A DNA stretch of 64,000 nt from Planctomycetaceae bacterium. Lineage in GTDB: Bacteria; Planctomycetota; Phycisphaerae; Phycisphaerales; SM1A02. Under the pieces are notes generated by a model. The model was not told the origin of the DNA, did no database searches, and was given only the letters and a program-made list of their open reading frames with translations. Location of the stretch: assembly GCA_947490615.1 (NCBI GenBank), contig CANLHK010000003.1, positions 124,001 to 188,000 of the forward strand, read 5' to 3'. Positions 53,430 through 61,731 of the stretch are shown here, one piece after another. The translations under genes were made by a program, and so were the position numbers. Numbering within the stretch: position 1 is the stretch's first letter; each line of letters starts with the position of its first letter.

Positions 53430-54131
53430 TCAAGTGCGAGTGCGCACCGTGCGTTGCTCGATGCGCTTCTCCGAGACGGTCTTGACGACGCGGTCTACGA
53501 AGATTCCTGGCGTGTGAATCTGATCGGGATCGAGTGCGCCGAGCGGCACAATCTCTTCGACCTCTGCCACGCAGGCGGCGCCGCACATCGCGACCATCGG
53601 ATTGAAGTTCCGTGCGGTCTTGCGGAAGACGAGGTTTCCAAACGGGTCGGCCTTCCACGCCTTGACCAACGAGAGGTCGGCGCGGATGCCGCGTTCGAGC
53701 ACATAGGTCTCGCCGTCAAACTCCTTGGTTTCCTTGCCATCAGCGACGACGGTGCCAACACCCGTCTTGGTGTAGAAGCCCGCGACTCCCGCGCCGCCCG
53801 CGCGCATGCGCTCAGCAAGTGTGCCTTGGGGGTTGAACTCGAGTTCGAGCTCGCCCGACATGTACTGCCGCTCGAATTCGGCGTTCTCGCCCACATAGCT
53901 CGAGACCATCTTGCGGATCTGTCGGCTCTGCAGCAGGAGCCCCAAACCCCAAGCGTCAACGCCTGCGTTGTTGCTGATCGCCGTGAGACCAGTCACTCCC
54001 GAATCGCGGAGCGCGAGGATGAGCTGTTCGGGGATTCCGCAGAGTCCGAACCCGCCGACGGCGACCGAGATGTCGTTGCGTGTGAGTCCGGCGAGTGCGG
54101 CGCGGGGTGATTCGTAGACCTTGCTCTGCAT
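53430..54131 (-). CDS. scoA: 3-oxoacid CoA-transferase, alpha subunit
   Basis: The alpha subunit of succinyl-CoA:3-ketoacid CoA-transferase moves CoA between acids in ketone-body-type metabolism. The ATG at 54131 gives 233 residues. The motifs [31 protein letters not shown] and [21 protein letters not shown] match ScoA/Ato[14 protein letters not shown] and [15 protein letters not shown] are also family-typical. The beta subunit normally lies next to it but is missing here, so it must be elsewhere or another protein substitutes. It follows the sigma factor gene on the same strand. Confidence 0.9.
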   Translation of the reverse strand: MQSKVYESPRAALAGLTRNDISVAVGGFGLCGIPEQLILALRDSGVTGLTAISNNAGVDAWGLGLLLQSRQIRKMVSSYVGENAEFERQYMSGELELEFNPQGTLAERMRAGGAGVAGFYTKTGVGTVVADGKETKEFDGETYVLERGIRADLSLVKAWKADPFGNLVFRKTARNFNPMVAMCGAACVAEVEEIVPLGALDPDQIHTPGIFVDRVVKTVSEKRIEQRTVRTRT

Positions 54132-54180
54132 GGGGCGGCGAGTGTAGCGGAGGCGCACGACGCCCTGCGGAAGGCGTCAG

Positions 54181-54228
54181 CCCTGTCATGCAACAGGGCG
54201 CGCAACCGATGGCTGGTTGGCGCGCCCT
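54181..54228 (-). other. overlapping alternative hairpins in the sigma-scoA gap
   Basis: A 13-bp near-perfect stem with one bulge (54195-54207 with 54215-54228) overlaps a smaller stem (54181-54186 with 54193-54198). They share bases and cannot both form. No T-tract follows on the minus strand. It may terminate the sigma factor transcript or act as an attenuator for scoA. Confidence 0.45.
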
Positions 54229-54306
54229 GATGCTGAGGAGATGCTGTGGGAGTTCTGATTTCAGCGGCGGCGGGGGTGAAAGCGCCACACGCTGGAGCAC
54301 CGATGC

Positions 54307-55497
54307 TTAGTTCGTCAGCGAACTGGTTCGTCCCTCGCGCGCCCTGAGTTCGGCCCGCATTTCGTTTGATGCGGTGGGATTCGCAGCGGCGAGTGCAGAG
54401 CGAATCTTCTCAAGGGCCTTGTTCTGAATCTGACGCACACGCTCTTTTGTGACGCCGATGACTTGGCCGACTTGCTCCAAGGTCAGCGGCTCCGCCGGCA
54501 CCGTGGAAACCCGCGCATCCACGGTGAATTCAACGGGTGCCGAGACATCAAGGCCGAAGCGGTGGCTGAGCACTTGGATCTCAAGTTCGGAGAGCTCGGC
54601 CTTGTTGGCCACGACGATGTGCTTGACTTCGCTCGCGCACTCACGCTCGTGGGTCGCACGAACGGTTTCGATGTGGTTCGAGCGCTCGAGCAAGGGGTCG
54701 AACTCTGCTCCGAAGCGCTTGCGCTGTGTGGTGATCTTCATGCCGTGTCGGCTGAAGGCCTTCAGAATCGCGCGGCATCCATAGGTGGAGAACTTGAAAC
54801 CGCGCGCGCAGTCAAACTTGTCGACCGAACGCATCAGCGCCATGTTTCCTTCACCGATGAGGTCGGCGAAGTCTGCATCCGACAGGTGCACGCGCCGAGC
54901 CATGGCCAAGACGAGCGCGAGGTTCGTCTCGACGAGCTGCTCGCGATACTGCTTAGCGATGGAGTTCCAGCGAAGGAGTTCTCGCGCCTCGCTCGCCGTC
55001 AACGCGCGCGAAGCCACGCTCTTTTGGATCTCCGACATGCTGAAGCGAGCGAAGTTGTACTTCATGAAGAGGATGCACTCTTGGGCGCCCGTCAGAAGCA
55101 CGGTCGAATGGGACTTCGCTGGGCGTGGAGTTCTGTCTCTCGACGCAACGAAATCGTCCATCAACGGGTGGTACCACGTGACATCGGGGCGGGTGATTTC
55201 CGCGGCGGCGTAAATGCGCGCTGCGGCACCAGGCAGGTGGTATTCGGGGTGATCGATGTAGTCGATCGGATCGGCGAGGAGTTCCGTCACCAAGCGGGAC
55301 TCAGCGGCGGAAAGCGTCCGCTGCTTTGTGCTCGCCACCTGCGTGCCCGACGTCGCTGGCGAGGGCGTGCTCAGCGGCCTCGAGGCGTTGTGCCGAGTTC
55401 GCAGGGCGGTAGCGCTTCGATGCCGAACGCGATCAAGTGGCGACTCTCGGCCGAGAACCGAGGGGTCGAATCTAGGTTGGGTTGAGAGCTGGCGCAT
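54307..55497 (-). CDS. RNA polymerase sigma-70 family factor
   Basis: This is a transcription initiation factor. The ATG at 55497 is chosen because GGGAGG lies about 10 nt upstream; an ATG at 55614 is also possible and would add 39 residues. From 55497 it has 396 residues. Region 2 is clear (NLALVLAMARRVHLSDADFADLIGEG and SVDKFDCARGFKFSTYGCRAI). Region 3 is short, and region 4 is LTLEQVGQVIGVTKERVRQIQNKALEKIR. The N-terminus has a Ser/Thr/Arg-rich leader and a middle section (RPDVTWYHPLMDDFV) that I do not recognise. It is a divergent member, not the housekeeping RpoD. Confidence 0.88.
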   Translation of the reverse strand: MRQLSTQPRFDPSVLGRESPLDRVRHRSATALRTRHNASRPLSTPSPATSGTQVASTKQRTLSAAESRLVTELLADPIDYIDHPEYHLPGAAARIYAAAEITRPDVTWYHPLMDDFVASRDRTPRPAKSHSTVLLTGAQECILFMKYNFARFSMSEIQKSVASRALTASEARELLRWNSIAKQYREQLVETNLALVLAMARRVHLSDADFADLIGEGNMALMRSVDKFDCARGFKFSTYGCRAILKAFSRHGMKITTQRKRFGAEFDPLLERSNHIETVRATHERECASEVKHIVVANKAELSELEIQVLSHRFGLDVSAPVEFTVDARVSTVPAEPLTLEQVGQVIGVTKERVRQIQNKALEKIRSALAAANPTASNEMRAELRAREGRTSSLTN

Positions 55498-56249
55498 CAG
55501 ACTTGGTCCTCCCACGAATAGCGGTCTTTCGTTGCATGCCAGCTGGGCGAGGCTGCGCATCGCGACGACTTGATCTTGCTCCTGCATCCACCTCGTAAAC
55601 GGTCGTTCTGCCATGATTTCAGAGCAGTTCGGTGCTGGTTGGCGCGTGTTTGAACTTGTTGCGCCTCGGATCACTTTCACAACTCGGTTTCGAGATCCCC
55701 CTCTATAAAACGGGCTCTCAGCACCATGGCCATCGAGTCATCCTTCGGGTCGGGTTCCAATCCGAAACGACAATCCGAAACGACAATCCATGGCACATGT
55801 CGCGCCACTAAGGTATCGCGTTTCCCTGCAAAATTCCAGCCATCTCCACTCGCGGAGCCGAAGCTCCCAGCGTTGCCGAGGCGAGACGCTGTACGCGTCC
55901 CCAAGTTCGCGCTTGGTCGCCTCCGATTTCCAACATTCGCAAGCGGCCATCCAACCGACTGCTCGCCTGCCCGTTGCGGCAGGCGATTCTGCCTGTCGTG
56001 AGGCGTCGGGAGTTCCCCTGTTGCGAGCGCCTGACGCAGACGCAATTGATGTCGCGACCGTACCGACGCGACAGCCTCACTACGCAGAGGGAATGTCCTT
56101 GTCTGCGGCGTTTGGATCGTTCTAGGCGAATGCCCTAGCAGCACGCCGAAAGCGGAGGTGGAACTGGGGCGTCAAGGCCCTGAAACCTGCTGCAAGGTCC
56201 GAATTCCGACGTCAGGCACCGGAGTGGGCGCTCGGAATCGTCGGTTGGA
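55498..56249. other. long leader between ndk and the sigma factor gene
   Basis: About 750 bases lack a convincing gene. Two perfect 13-bp units and a 5-bp partial unit stand in tandem at 55759-55789. A 9-bp hairpin lies at 55963-55971 with 55978-55986. A 155-codon minus-strand frame (55677-56144) has no family match and an unlikely composition. It probably carries the promoter and regulatory leader of the sigma factor. Confidence 0.45.
55759..55789. repeat. two perfect 13-bp tandem repeats plus partial copy
   Basis: The unit AATCCGAAACGAC occurs twice in a row (55759-55771 and 55772-55784), followed by its first five bases. It lies in the leader of the sigma factor and may be a protein binding site or chance. 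No further copies were noticed nearby. Confidence 0.6.
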
Positions 56250-56720
56250 TCATTCAGCCTTACCCGAGCTGGAGTCGTAAACCCATCGATCGCCCGCGCG
56301 GCCGAAGTCGAGGACCTCGCCAGCCTTGAAGAAGAGACCGAGCTCTCGGGCGGCAGCTTCGGGGCTATCGGAGCCATGGATCAGGTTGAACGAGTTCGAC
56401 ACGCCGAAGTCGCCGCGGATGGTGCCGGCAGCGGCCTTCGAGCCAAAGGTCGCACCCATCATCGAACGAGCAATGGTGATCGCGCCGACGCCGCGGACGG
56501 CCATCACGAGCACGGGTGAGCTCGTCATGAAGCCGACGAGGCCGTTGTAGAAGCCCTTGCCTTGATGATCCTTGTAGTGCGTCGCGGCGAGCTCGGGCGA
56601 AATCACAGTCAGCTTGGCGCCGACGATTTGCAGGCCCTTCTCTTCGAAGCGCGTGATGATCCGTCCCATGAGCCCGCGTTGGACGGCGTCGGGCTTCAGG
56701 ATGATGAGCGTGGTTTCCAT
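56250..56720 (-). CDS. ndk: nucleoside diphosphate kinase
   Basis: This enzyme transfers phosphate between nucleoside tri- and diphosphates. The ATG at 56720 has GGAG upstream and gives 156 residues, slightly longer than the usual 140-150. The catalytic His is His115 in NLIHGSDSPEAA. METTLIILKPDAVQRGL and GTIRGDFG are also typical. The substrate-loop section before TIRGDF is altered (FGSKAAAG for NPxxAxPG). It is divergent from the topoisomerase VI genes. Confidence 0.94.
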   Translation of the reverse strand: METTLIILKPDAVQRGLMGRIITRFEEKGLQIVGAKLTVISPELAATHYKDHQGKGFYNGLVGFMTSSPVLVMAVRGVGAITIARSMMGATFGSKAAAGTIRGDFGVSNSFNLIHGSDSPEAAARELGLFFKAGEVLDFGRAGDRWVYDSSSGKAE

Positions 56721-56881
56721 GTCGATTCTCCGTGGGTGCGTTGTTGGAAGGGGGGGAGAGTGTAGCGAACCGCGCAATTCTTGGGGGGCAGCGTATGGTG
56801 CGCGGGAGTTCTTCGTCGCTTGACCGAGAGCGTTCAGGCGTGCGAAGGACCATGGGCGATGGAACGCCCGGAGATACCCCG

Positions 56882-58981
56882 ATGGAGAGCGCAGTGAAGG
56901 AACGGAATCCACGGTCGGAGAAGCGACGAGGCGCGACCGCTGAAGAGATGGCCGCGCGTCAGAAGGATGTCTCGGTCAGCGAGTTCTTCGTGAAGAACCG
57001 CCATCTCCTAGGGTTTGACAACGCGCGCAAGGCGCTGCTAACGACGGTGAAAGAGGCCGTCGACAACGCCCTCGATGCATGTGAAGAAGCGGGGATCCTG
57101 CCCGATTTGGCCGTGGTGATCGAAGACCTCGATCCACGAAGGCCCGCGACTGCCAAGAGCTCGCGCTACCGCGTGACCGTCATCGACAACGGACCTGGCA
57201 TCGTTCGTAAGCAGGTGGAGAACATCTTTGGTCGCCTGCTGTACGGCTCGAAGTTCCATCGCTTGAAGATGTCGCGCGGCCAGCAGGGGATCGGCATCTC
57301 CGCCGCAGGCATGAACGGTCTCATCACCACGGGTAAGCCGATGGTGATTCACACGAAGCCCAACGCCAAAGAGCGAGCGCATCACATTGAGCTCGCCATG
57401 AACACCAAGAGCAATCGCGCGGAAGTGACGCTCGACAAGGAGACGAAGGACTTTCCTCCCGAGCGATTCCGCGCTCTGTCGGCGGGCACGCGACAGCTCG
57501 CGCAGGAAGGCGTGTTTCTTTCGGCTGAGAGTTTCGCCACGGGCACGAGCGTTTCGATCGAGCTCGAAGGGAAGTACCAACGCGGTCGCGGTTCGGTCGA
57601 CGAGTTCCTCGAGTTGACGGCGATTGCCAATCCGCATGCGCGCATCGTGTTTGTTCCGCCCTCGCGTGTGGCGCAGGACGACGCGGATGACTTACTCCCA
57701 GGCACCAGCGCTGCGGTCGCGCAGGATGTTCGATCGGATGCGCCCGCACAGACCTCGGAAACGGGCGGCGTCGTCGTGTTTCCGCGCGGCGTCAACGAGC
57801 TCCCGCCTGAGACCAAGGAGATTCAGCCGCACCCAAAGGGCATTGAGCTCGGCATTCTTCTGCAGATGCTGAAGGACTATCAAGCCAAGAACAAGTCGGG
57901 GACGCTCTACGACTTCCTCCAAGAGGACTTCTGTCGTGTGAGTGCCACGACAGCCGCCAAGTTCTGCAAGACCATCGGCGTGACCAGTCGCACCAAGGTC
58001 AGCGACATCGAACCTCCGCAGGCCGAATTGCTCTTCAAAGCGTTCGGCGAAGAGAAGCTCGCGCCTCCGCCGACCGACTGCCTGGCACCCATCGGCGTGC
58101 GACAAATGCTCGCGGGCATGCTGAAGGGCGTGAAGGCTGAGTTCTACGCAGCTTCGACGCGCGAGGCCGAGGTCTACCGCGGTCGTCCATTTCAGATTGA
58201 GGCCGCGATCGCCTTCGGTGGTGATCTCCCCGGCGATCAGGCGAGCCGCGTGATTCGCTTTGCGAATCGCGTTCCGTTGCTCTTTCAGCAAAGCGCTTGC
58301 TCGTCGTTCAAGGCCGTCACGGAGACTCCGTGGAAGAACTACGCGATGCAACAGCCGCGCGCGAGTCTTCCGGTGGGACCGCTCGTCGTGATGATCCACA
58401 TGGCCAGCGTGTGGGTTCCGTTCACCAGCGAGTCCAAAGAAGCCATCGCCGACTACGACGAGATCCGTAAAGAGATGCGACTCGCGCTCATGGAGTGTGG
58501 GCGCAAGCTTGGCGTGTATCTCCGCAAACGGCAGAAGATGCGACGCGAAGGTGAGCGGCGCGATGTCTTTGAGCGCTACATCGGTGAGATCGCCAAGGCG
58601 CTCCACGCCATCACAGGCACCGAGGCCAAGGCGCTCTACGACGCGCTGCTCGAACAGGCGCGCGCCAAGACGGCCGTCGCCGATCAGGAACTCGATGAAG
58701 ATGGTCGCGTGAAGAGGCAGCAAGAGGCCGACTCCGATGACGAGGGCGTCATCATCATCGACAGTGCCATCGCGCCCGTGGAAGTCGCCGCGCCGATTGA
58801 AGCGCCGCAGTTTGAGACGCACAAGAGTGCTGCGCCGTCACGCACTCGCGCGACGCCGCCAGCGATCAAGACGCGCAAGGATCTTGACGCGCGTGCGACG
58901 ACGAAGAGTGCTTCACCAGCGAGTCCGCCACCAAAGCCTCGCTCCAAACCGCTCGACCGCGACGATCCCCGACTGTTCTGA
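56882..58981 (+). CDS. top6B: DNA topoisomerase VI subunit B
   Basis: This is the GHKL ATPase subunit of a type IIB topoisomerase. The ATG at 56882 has GGAG 8 nt upstream and gives 699 residues; an ATG at 56852 is possible. The Bergerat-fold motifs are the N-box KEAVDNALDACEEAG (Glu58, Asn62), IDNGPGI (residues 101-107) and GQQGIGIS (133-140). The H2TH region (about 385-430) and a transducer domain with TPWKNYAMQQPR follow. The C-terminal 80 residues are a charged Pro/Ala/Ser-rich tail not typical of archaeal proteins. It precedes the A subunit by 57 nt. Bacterial Topo VI is uncommon; the likely role is decatenation. Confidence 0.95.
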   Translation: MESAVKERNPRSEKRRGATAEEMAARQKDVSVSEFFVKNRHLLGFDNARKALLTTVKEAVDNALDACEEAGILPDLAVVIEDLDPRRPATAKSSRYRVTVIDNGPGIVRKQVENIFGRLLYGSKFHRLKMSRGQQGIGISAAGMNGLITTGKPMVIHTKPNAKERAHHIELAMNTKSNRAEVTLDKETKDFPPERFRALSAGTRQLAQEGVFLSAESFATGTSVSIELEGKYQRGRGSVDEFLELTAIANPHARIVFVPPSRVAQDDADDLLPGTSAAVAQDVRSDAPAQTSETGGVVVFPRGVNELPPETKEIQPHPKGIELGILLQMLKDYQAKNKSGTLYDFLQEDFCRVSATTAAKFCKTIGVTSRTKVSDIEPPQAELLFKAFGEEKLAPPPTDCLAPIGVRQMLAGMLKGVKAEFYAASTREAEVYRGRPFQIEAAIAFGGDLPGDQASRVIRFANRVPLLFQQSACSSFKAVTETPWKNYAMQQPRASLPVGPLVVMIHMASVWVPFTSESKEAIADYDEIRKEMRLALMECGRKLGVYLRKRQKMRREGERRDVFERYIGEIAKALHAITGTEAKALYDALLEQARAKTAVADQELDEDGRVKRQQEADSDDEGVIIIDSAIAPVEVAAPIEAPQFETHKSAAPSRTRATPPAIKTRKDLDARATTKSASPASPPPKPRSKPLDRDDPRLF

Positions 58982-59038
58982 ATCCACGGCGTTTCCACAG
59001 CCGCGCGCGACACCAGAGTTTGAAGGACACGCATCATC

Positions 59039-60211
59039 ATGGCTAAGAAGAACGAGAAAGCACCAGCAGAATCTCCTCAGAGCTCCAAGGGACCCTCGGG
59101 CGCTGCGGGTCGCGTGAAAGAGCGTGACGCTAAGACGCAGAAGAAGATCGAAGCGCTGGCGCAGAACCTCGTGAAGCGCACGCTCTCGGGTCGCGAGCCG
59201 ATCGTTGAGATTCCGCTGCGCACGAAGTCGAACACCAACTGGAACAAGAAGTCGGGCATCCTCGAAATGGGTGGCGCCATCGCGGAGCGCCCGCTCTTTG
59301 ACTTGAAGTCGGCCAAGCAGTTCATGCAGACGACGCTGCACGCGAGCACGATTCGCGATCTCATCGATGCGCAGAAGACCAGCAGCCTTCGTGGTGTCTA
59401 CTACAAGGCCAAGCACACCGTCGCGGGAACGAAGGAGAACACCTTCGACAACCAGGAGGAGTCCGACCCGATCCTCGAGGACCTCGAGGTCACGCTCGGG
59501 TCGACCCGCGAAGAGCTCCATGTCTTTGCCGAAAACCGTGGCGCGATGGTGGGGAACATCACCATCATTGATCGCGGCGATGAGATCAATTGTCGGCGCA
59601 TGGGTTCGGGTGGATACTCGATGCCTTCGATCGTGGAGCCCGACATCATTGAGTTCCGCAAGTGTGAGGCGAAGTTCGTGCTGCATGTCGAGAAAGGCAC
59701 GGTCTGGGCCCGCTTCAACGAAGACCGCTTCTGGGAGAAGCACAACTGCATTCTCACCCACGGAGGCGGACAAGCCGCGCGCGGATGCAGGCGTCTTCTT
59801 CAGCGACTGAATCAGGAGCTTGGCCTTCCCGTCATCTGTTTGCTCGACAACGATCCGTACGGACACTACATCTACAGCGTCATCAAGCACGGCTCGATCT
59901 CGCTCGCGTTTGAGTCGTCGCGCCTGGCGATTCCGCAGGCGAAATACCTTGGCATTCGCGCGAAGGACTTCCGTCAGTGTGGCCTCGATGACGCGGTCAA
60001 GATCGATCTCACCGACAACGACATCAAGCGTGCTGGCGAAATCGCTGCGTACCCGTGGTTCGAATCGCACAAGGGCTGGCAGAAAGAAATCGGCGCGCTC
60101 CTGACCAACGGCTTCAAGATGGAAGTCGAGTCGCTCATCACCAAGGACATCTCCTATGTCACCGAGGTGTATGTCCCCGAGCGTCTCAAGGCGAAGGACT
60201 GGTTGGAGTAG
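59039..60211 (+). CDS. top6A: DNA topoisomerase VI subunit A (Spo11-like)
   Basis: This is the DNA-cleaving subunit of topoisomerase VI. The 390-residue protein has the winged-helix active-site motif TSSLRGVYYKAKHT, where Tyr122 is the expected nucleophile (Tyr121 is next to it). The Toprim metal site is VEKGT (Glu218) and LLDNDPYGHYIY (Asp270, Asp272). Downstream segments (YLGIRAKDFRQCGLD and LTDNDIKRAGEI) match the family. The N-terminal 30 residues are a Lys/Ser-rich extension. The gene pair B-A in this order supports a functional heterotetramer. Its 3' end meets the histidine kinase gene 9 nt later. Confidence 0.95.
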   Translation: MAKKNEKAPAESPQSSKGPSGAAGRVKERDAKTQKKIEALAQNLVKRTLSGREPIVEIPLRTKSNTNWNKKSGILEMGGAIAERPLFDLKSAKQFMQTTLHASTIRDLIDAQKTSSLRGVYYKAKHTVAGTKENTFDNQEESDPILEDLEVTLGSTREELHVFAENRGAMVGNITIIDRGDEINCRRMGSGGYSMPSIVEPDIIEFRKCEAKFVLHVEKGTVWARFNEDRFWEKHNCILTHGGGQAARGCRRLLQRLNQELGLPVICLLDNDPYGHYIYSVIKHGSISLAFESSRLAIPQAKYLGIRAKDFRQCGLDDAVKIDLTDNDIKRAGEIAAYPWFESHKGWQKEIGALLTNGFKMEVESLITKDISYVTEVYVPERLKAKDWLE

Positions 60212-60220
60212 TCGCGCGAA

Positions 60221-61129
60221 CTACTCGCGCTCCGCGCGCTTGAACAAGCGGTCGAGGATCGTCTTGCGCGCATCGTCATCGGCGCGTCCATCGGAGTCCG
60301 CGCTCTCGCCTGGACCTGTGATCGGCAGTCGCACCGCAAACTCGCTGCCTCGGCCGGGCTCGCTGTAGAGGTCGATGCGTCCGCCGTGCTCCTCCACGAT
60401 GCGACGAGTCACCGCGAGGCCCAGTCCCGATCCACCCTTTCGACCTGAGACATACGGTCGAAAAATCTCCGCGTGCTTCTCGGCGGGGATTCCTGGGCCG
60501 GTGTCCGCGACGCGAATGGTGACGGTGTCTGAGGTTGCTTCGAGTCGAACCATGAGTTCGCGCATCGAGGAGTCCGCTGCGGACATCGCCTGCGTGGCGT
60601 TGATGAGCAGATTGAGCAGCGCCTGTTTCACCAGCGCTGGATCCACGCGCGCGAGCACGGGGGTAGCGGGGAGGTCCGCGCGCAAGAGCACGCGATGGAG
60701 TTCGCACTGCGGGCGATAGAAATCAACAAGTTCTCCCACGAGCTCGCGGGTGTCGACCTCGGCGGGCGCGAGCTTCACGCGTCCAGCAAATCGAAGGAAG
60801 TCGTTCAAGATGTTCGCAAGGCGACTCGCCTCGCGTCCCACGGTCTCGACGCGGCGGATGAGTGTGCTCTTGTCTTCCTCGCTCAATGCGGAGTCGTGGA
60901 TCGCTTCGCTGGCGAGCTGCACATTGAGGCCGATCGTCGAGAGAGGATTCTTGATCTCATGCGCGAGGCCGCCCGTAAGCGCGCCGAGTTCGGCGAGTCG
61001 CTCCTGGCGTCGCGCGCGAACCTCAGCAGCGCGCAGGCGAACCGTGCGCTGCGCGATGAGCGAAGCAGTCACCAACAATGCAGCCGCACCGCCAGCGGAA
61101 GCTCCGAGTGCGAAAGAACCCCAATCCAT
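60221..61129 (-). CDS. sensor histidine kinase with a single membrane anchor
   Basis: The 302-residue protein has an N-terminal membrane helix (about 5-28). A short linker leads to a HisKA domain (LAHEIKNPLSTIGLN, phosphoacceptor His57). The HATPase_c domain has NLLINATQAM, DTGPGIP and GGSGLGLAVT. There is no sensor or PAS domain, so input may come from a partner protein. No response regulator lies nearby, so it is an orphan kinase. It resembles NtrB-type kinases in its DHp region. Confidence 0.9.
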   Translation of the reverse strand: MDWGSFALGASAGGAAALLVTASLIAQRTVRLRAAEVRARRQERLAELGALTGGLAHEIKNPLSTIGLNVQLASEAIHDSALSEEDKSTLIRRVETVGREASRLANILNDFLRFAGRVKLAPAEVDTRELVGELVDFYRPQCELHRVLLRADLPATPVLARVDPALVKQALLNLLINATQAMSAADSSMRELMVRLEATSDTVTIRVADTGPGIPAEKHAEIFRPYVSGRKGGSGLGLAVTRRIVEEHGGRIDLYSEPGRGSEFAVRLPITGPGESADSDGRADDDARKTILDRLFKRAERE

Positions 61130-61229
61130 GGTGCGTGGGTCTCAACGGACGACGCCGCGCTCTGGCGCAGCGCCGATGCATGATGAAGATCGCGTTCAGA
61201 GACCGCGGCCGTTCGTGCGCGGCGATTCG

Positions 61230-61511
61230 TTACTCGCCAGCGCGCACGCGATTGGTCGGACGATCGGCGGGCGCCACGCGACTGCCAAGACTCTTGGCCA
61301 TCGTTGCGGACCAACCCTTGTCGCCGTCGCTCGCGGAATAGGTCACGCGCTCGCCATCGCGAAGCGCGCGGAAGCCTTCGGTCTGTTGGATGACAGAGAA
61401 GTGCACGAAGATGTCCTGGTTCTCAGGACCGACGATGAAGCCGAACCCCTTACGGGCGTCGAACCACTTGACGACCCCTTCGACTTCGGTGAGTGTCTGT
61501 ACTCCAGCCAT
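61230..61511 (-). CDS. cold-shock domain protein
   Basis: This is a nucleic-acid-binding protein of the CspA family. The 93-residue protein carries RNP1-like KGFGFIV and RNP2-like DIFVHFS in a domain of about 70 residues. A C-terminal tail (about 73-93), rich in Arg and Pro, extends the usual CspA. It may act as RNA chaperone. It lies between pnp and the histidine kinase on the minus strand, downstream of a terminator for pnp, so it has its own promoter. Confidence 0.92.
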   Translation of the reverse strand: MAGVQTLTEVEGVVKWFDARKGFGFIVGPENQDIFVHFSVIQQTEGFRALRDGERVTYSASDGDKGWSATMAKSLGSRVAPADRPTNRVRAGE

Positions 61512-61632
61512 TACTGAGCTCCAAGAGCATGCGCTCGCGTGGTTCTAAGGACTGAACGGGGCCGCAGGCCTCATTGTGCGCGCCCCCGCAGATGCGTGCA
61601 AGGGTGTTGCACGGTCGTTGGGCGAATCGCGC

Positions 61633-61676
61633 AAAAACAAATCAGGAGCGACCGACGGGCGGCCGCTCCTGATTTT
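61633..61676 (-). terminator. rho-independent terminator after pnp
   Basis: A perfect 10-bp stem (61641-61650 with 61664-61673), extendable by two A-T pairs, is followed on the minus strand by TTGTTTTTG. It lies about 55 nt after the pnp stop and ends its transcript before the cold-shock gene. Confidence 0.82.
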
Positions 61677-61731
61677 CATCCTGCACCAGACTCCAACCGC
61701 GCATCACTGCGGCGGTTAGGGTCGGAGTAAC

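Noticed and set aside
53050-53658. 202-codon minus-strand frame overlapping scoA
   Set aside because: It is Arg-rich and overlaps the clear CoA-transferase frame, so it is a shadow.
55677-56144. 155-codon minus-strand frame in the sigma factor leader
   Set aside because: No family match, unusual Arg/Asn/Gly composition and no ribosome-binding site; it runs into the sigma leader without operon logic.
56190-56232. Possible SRP-like RNA segment near the ndk stop
   Set aside because: Only short pieces resemble the conserved GGAA/AGCAGC core, and the spacing and pairing do not fit on either strand.
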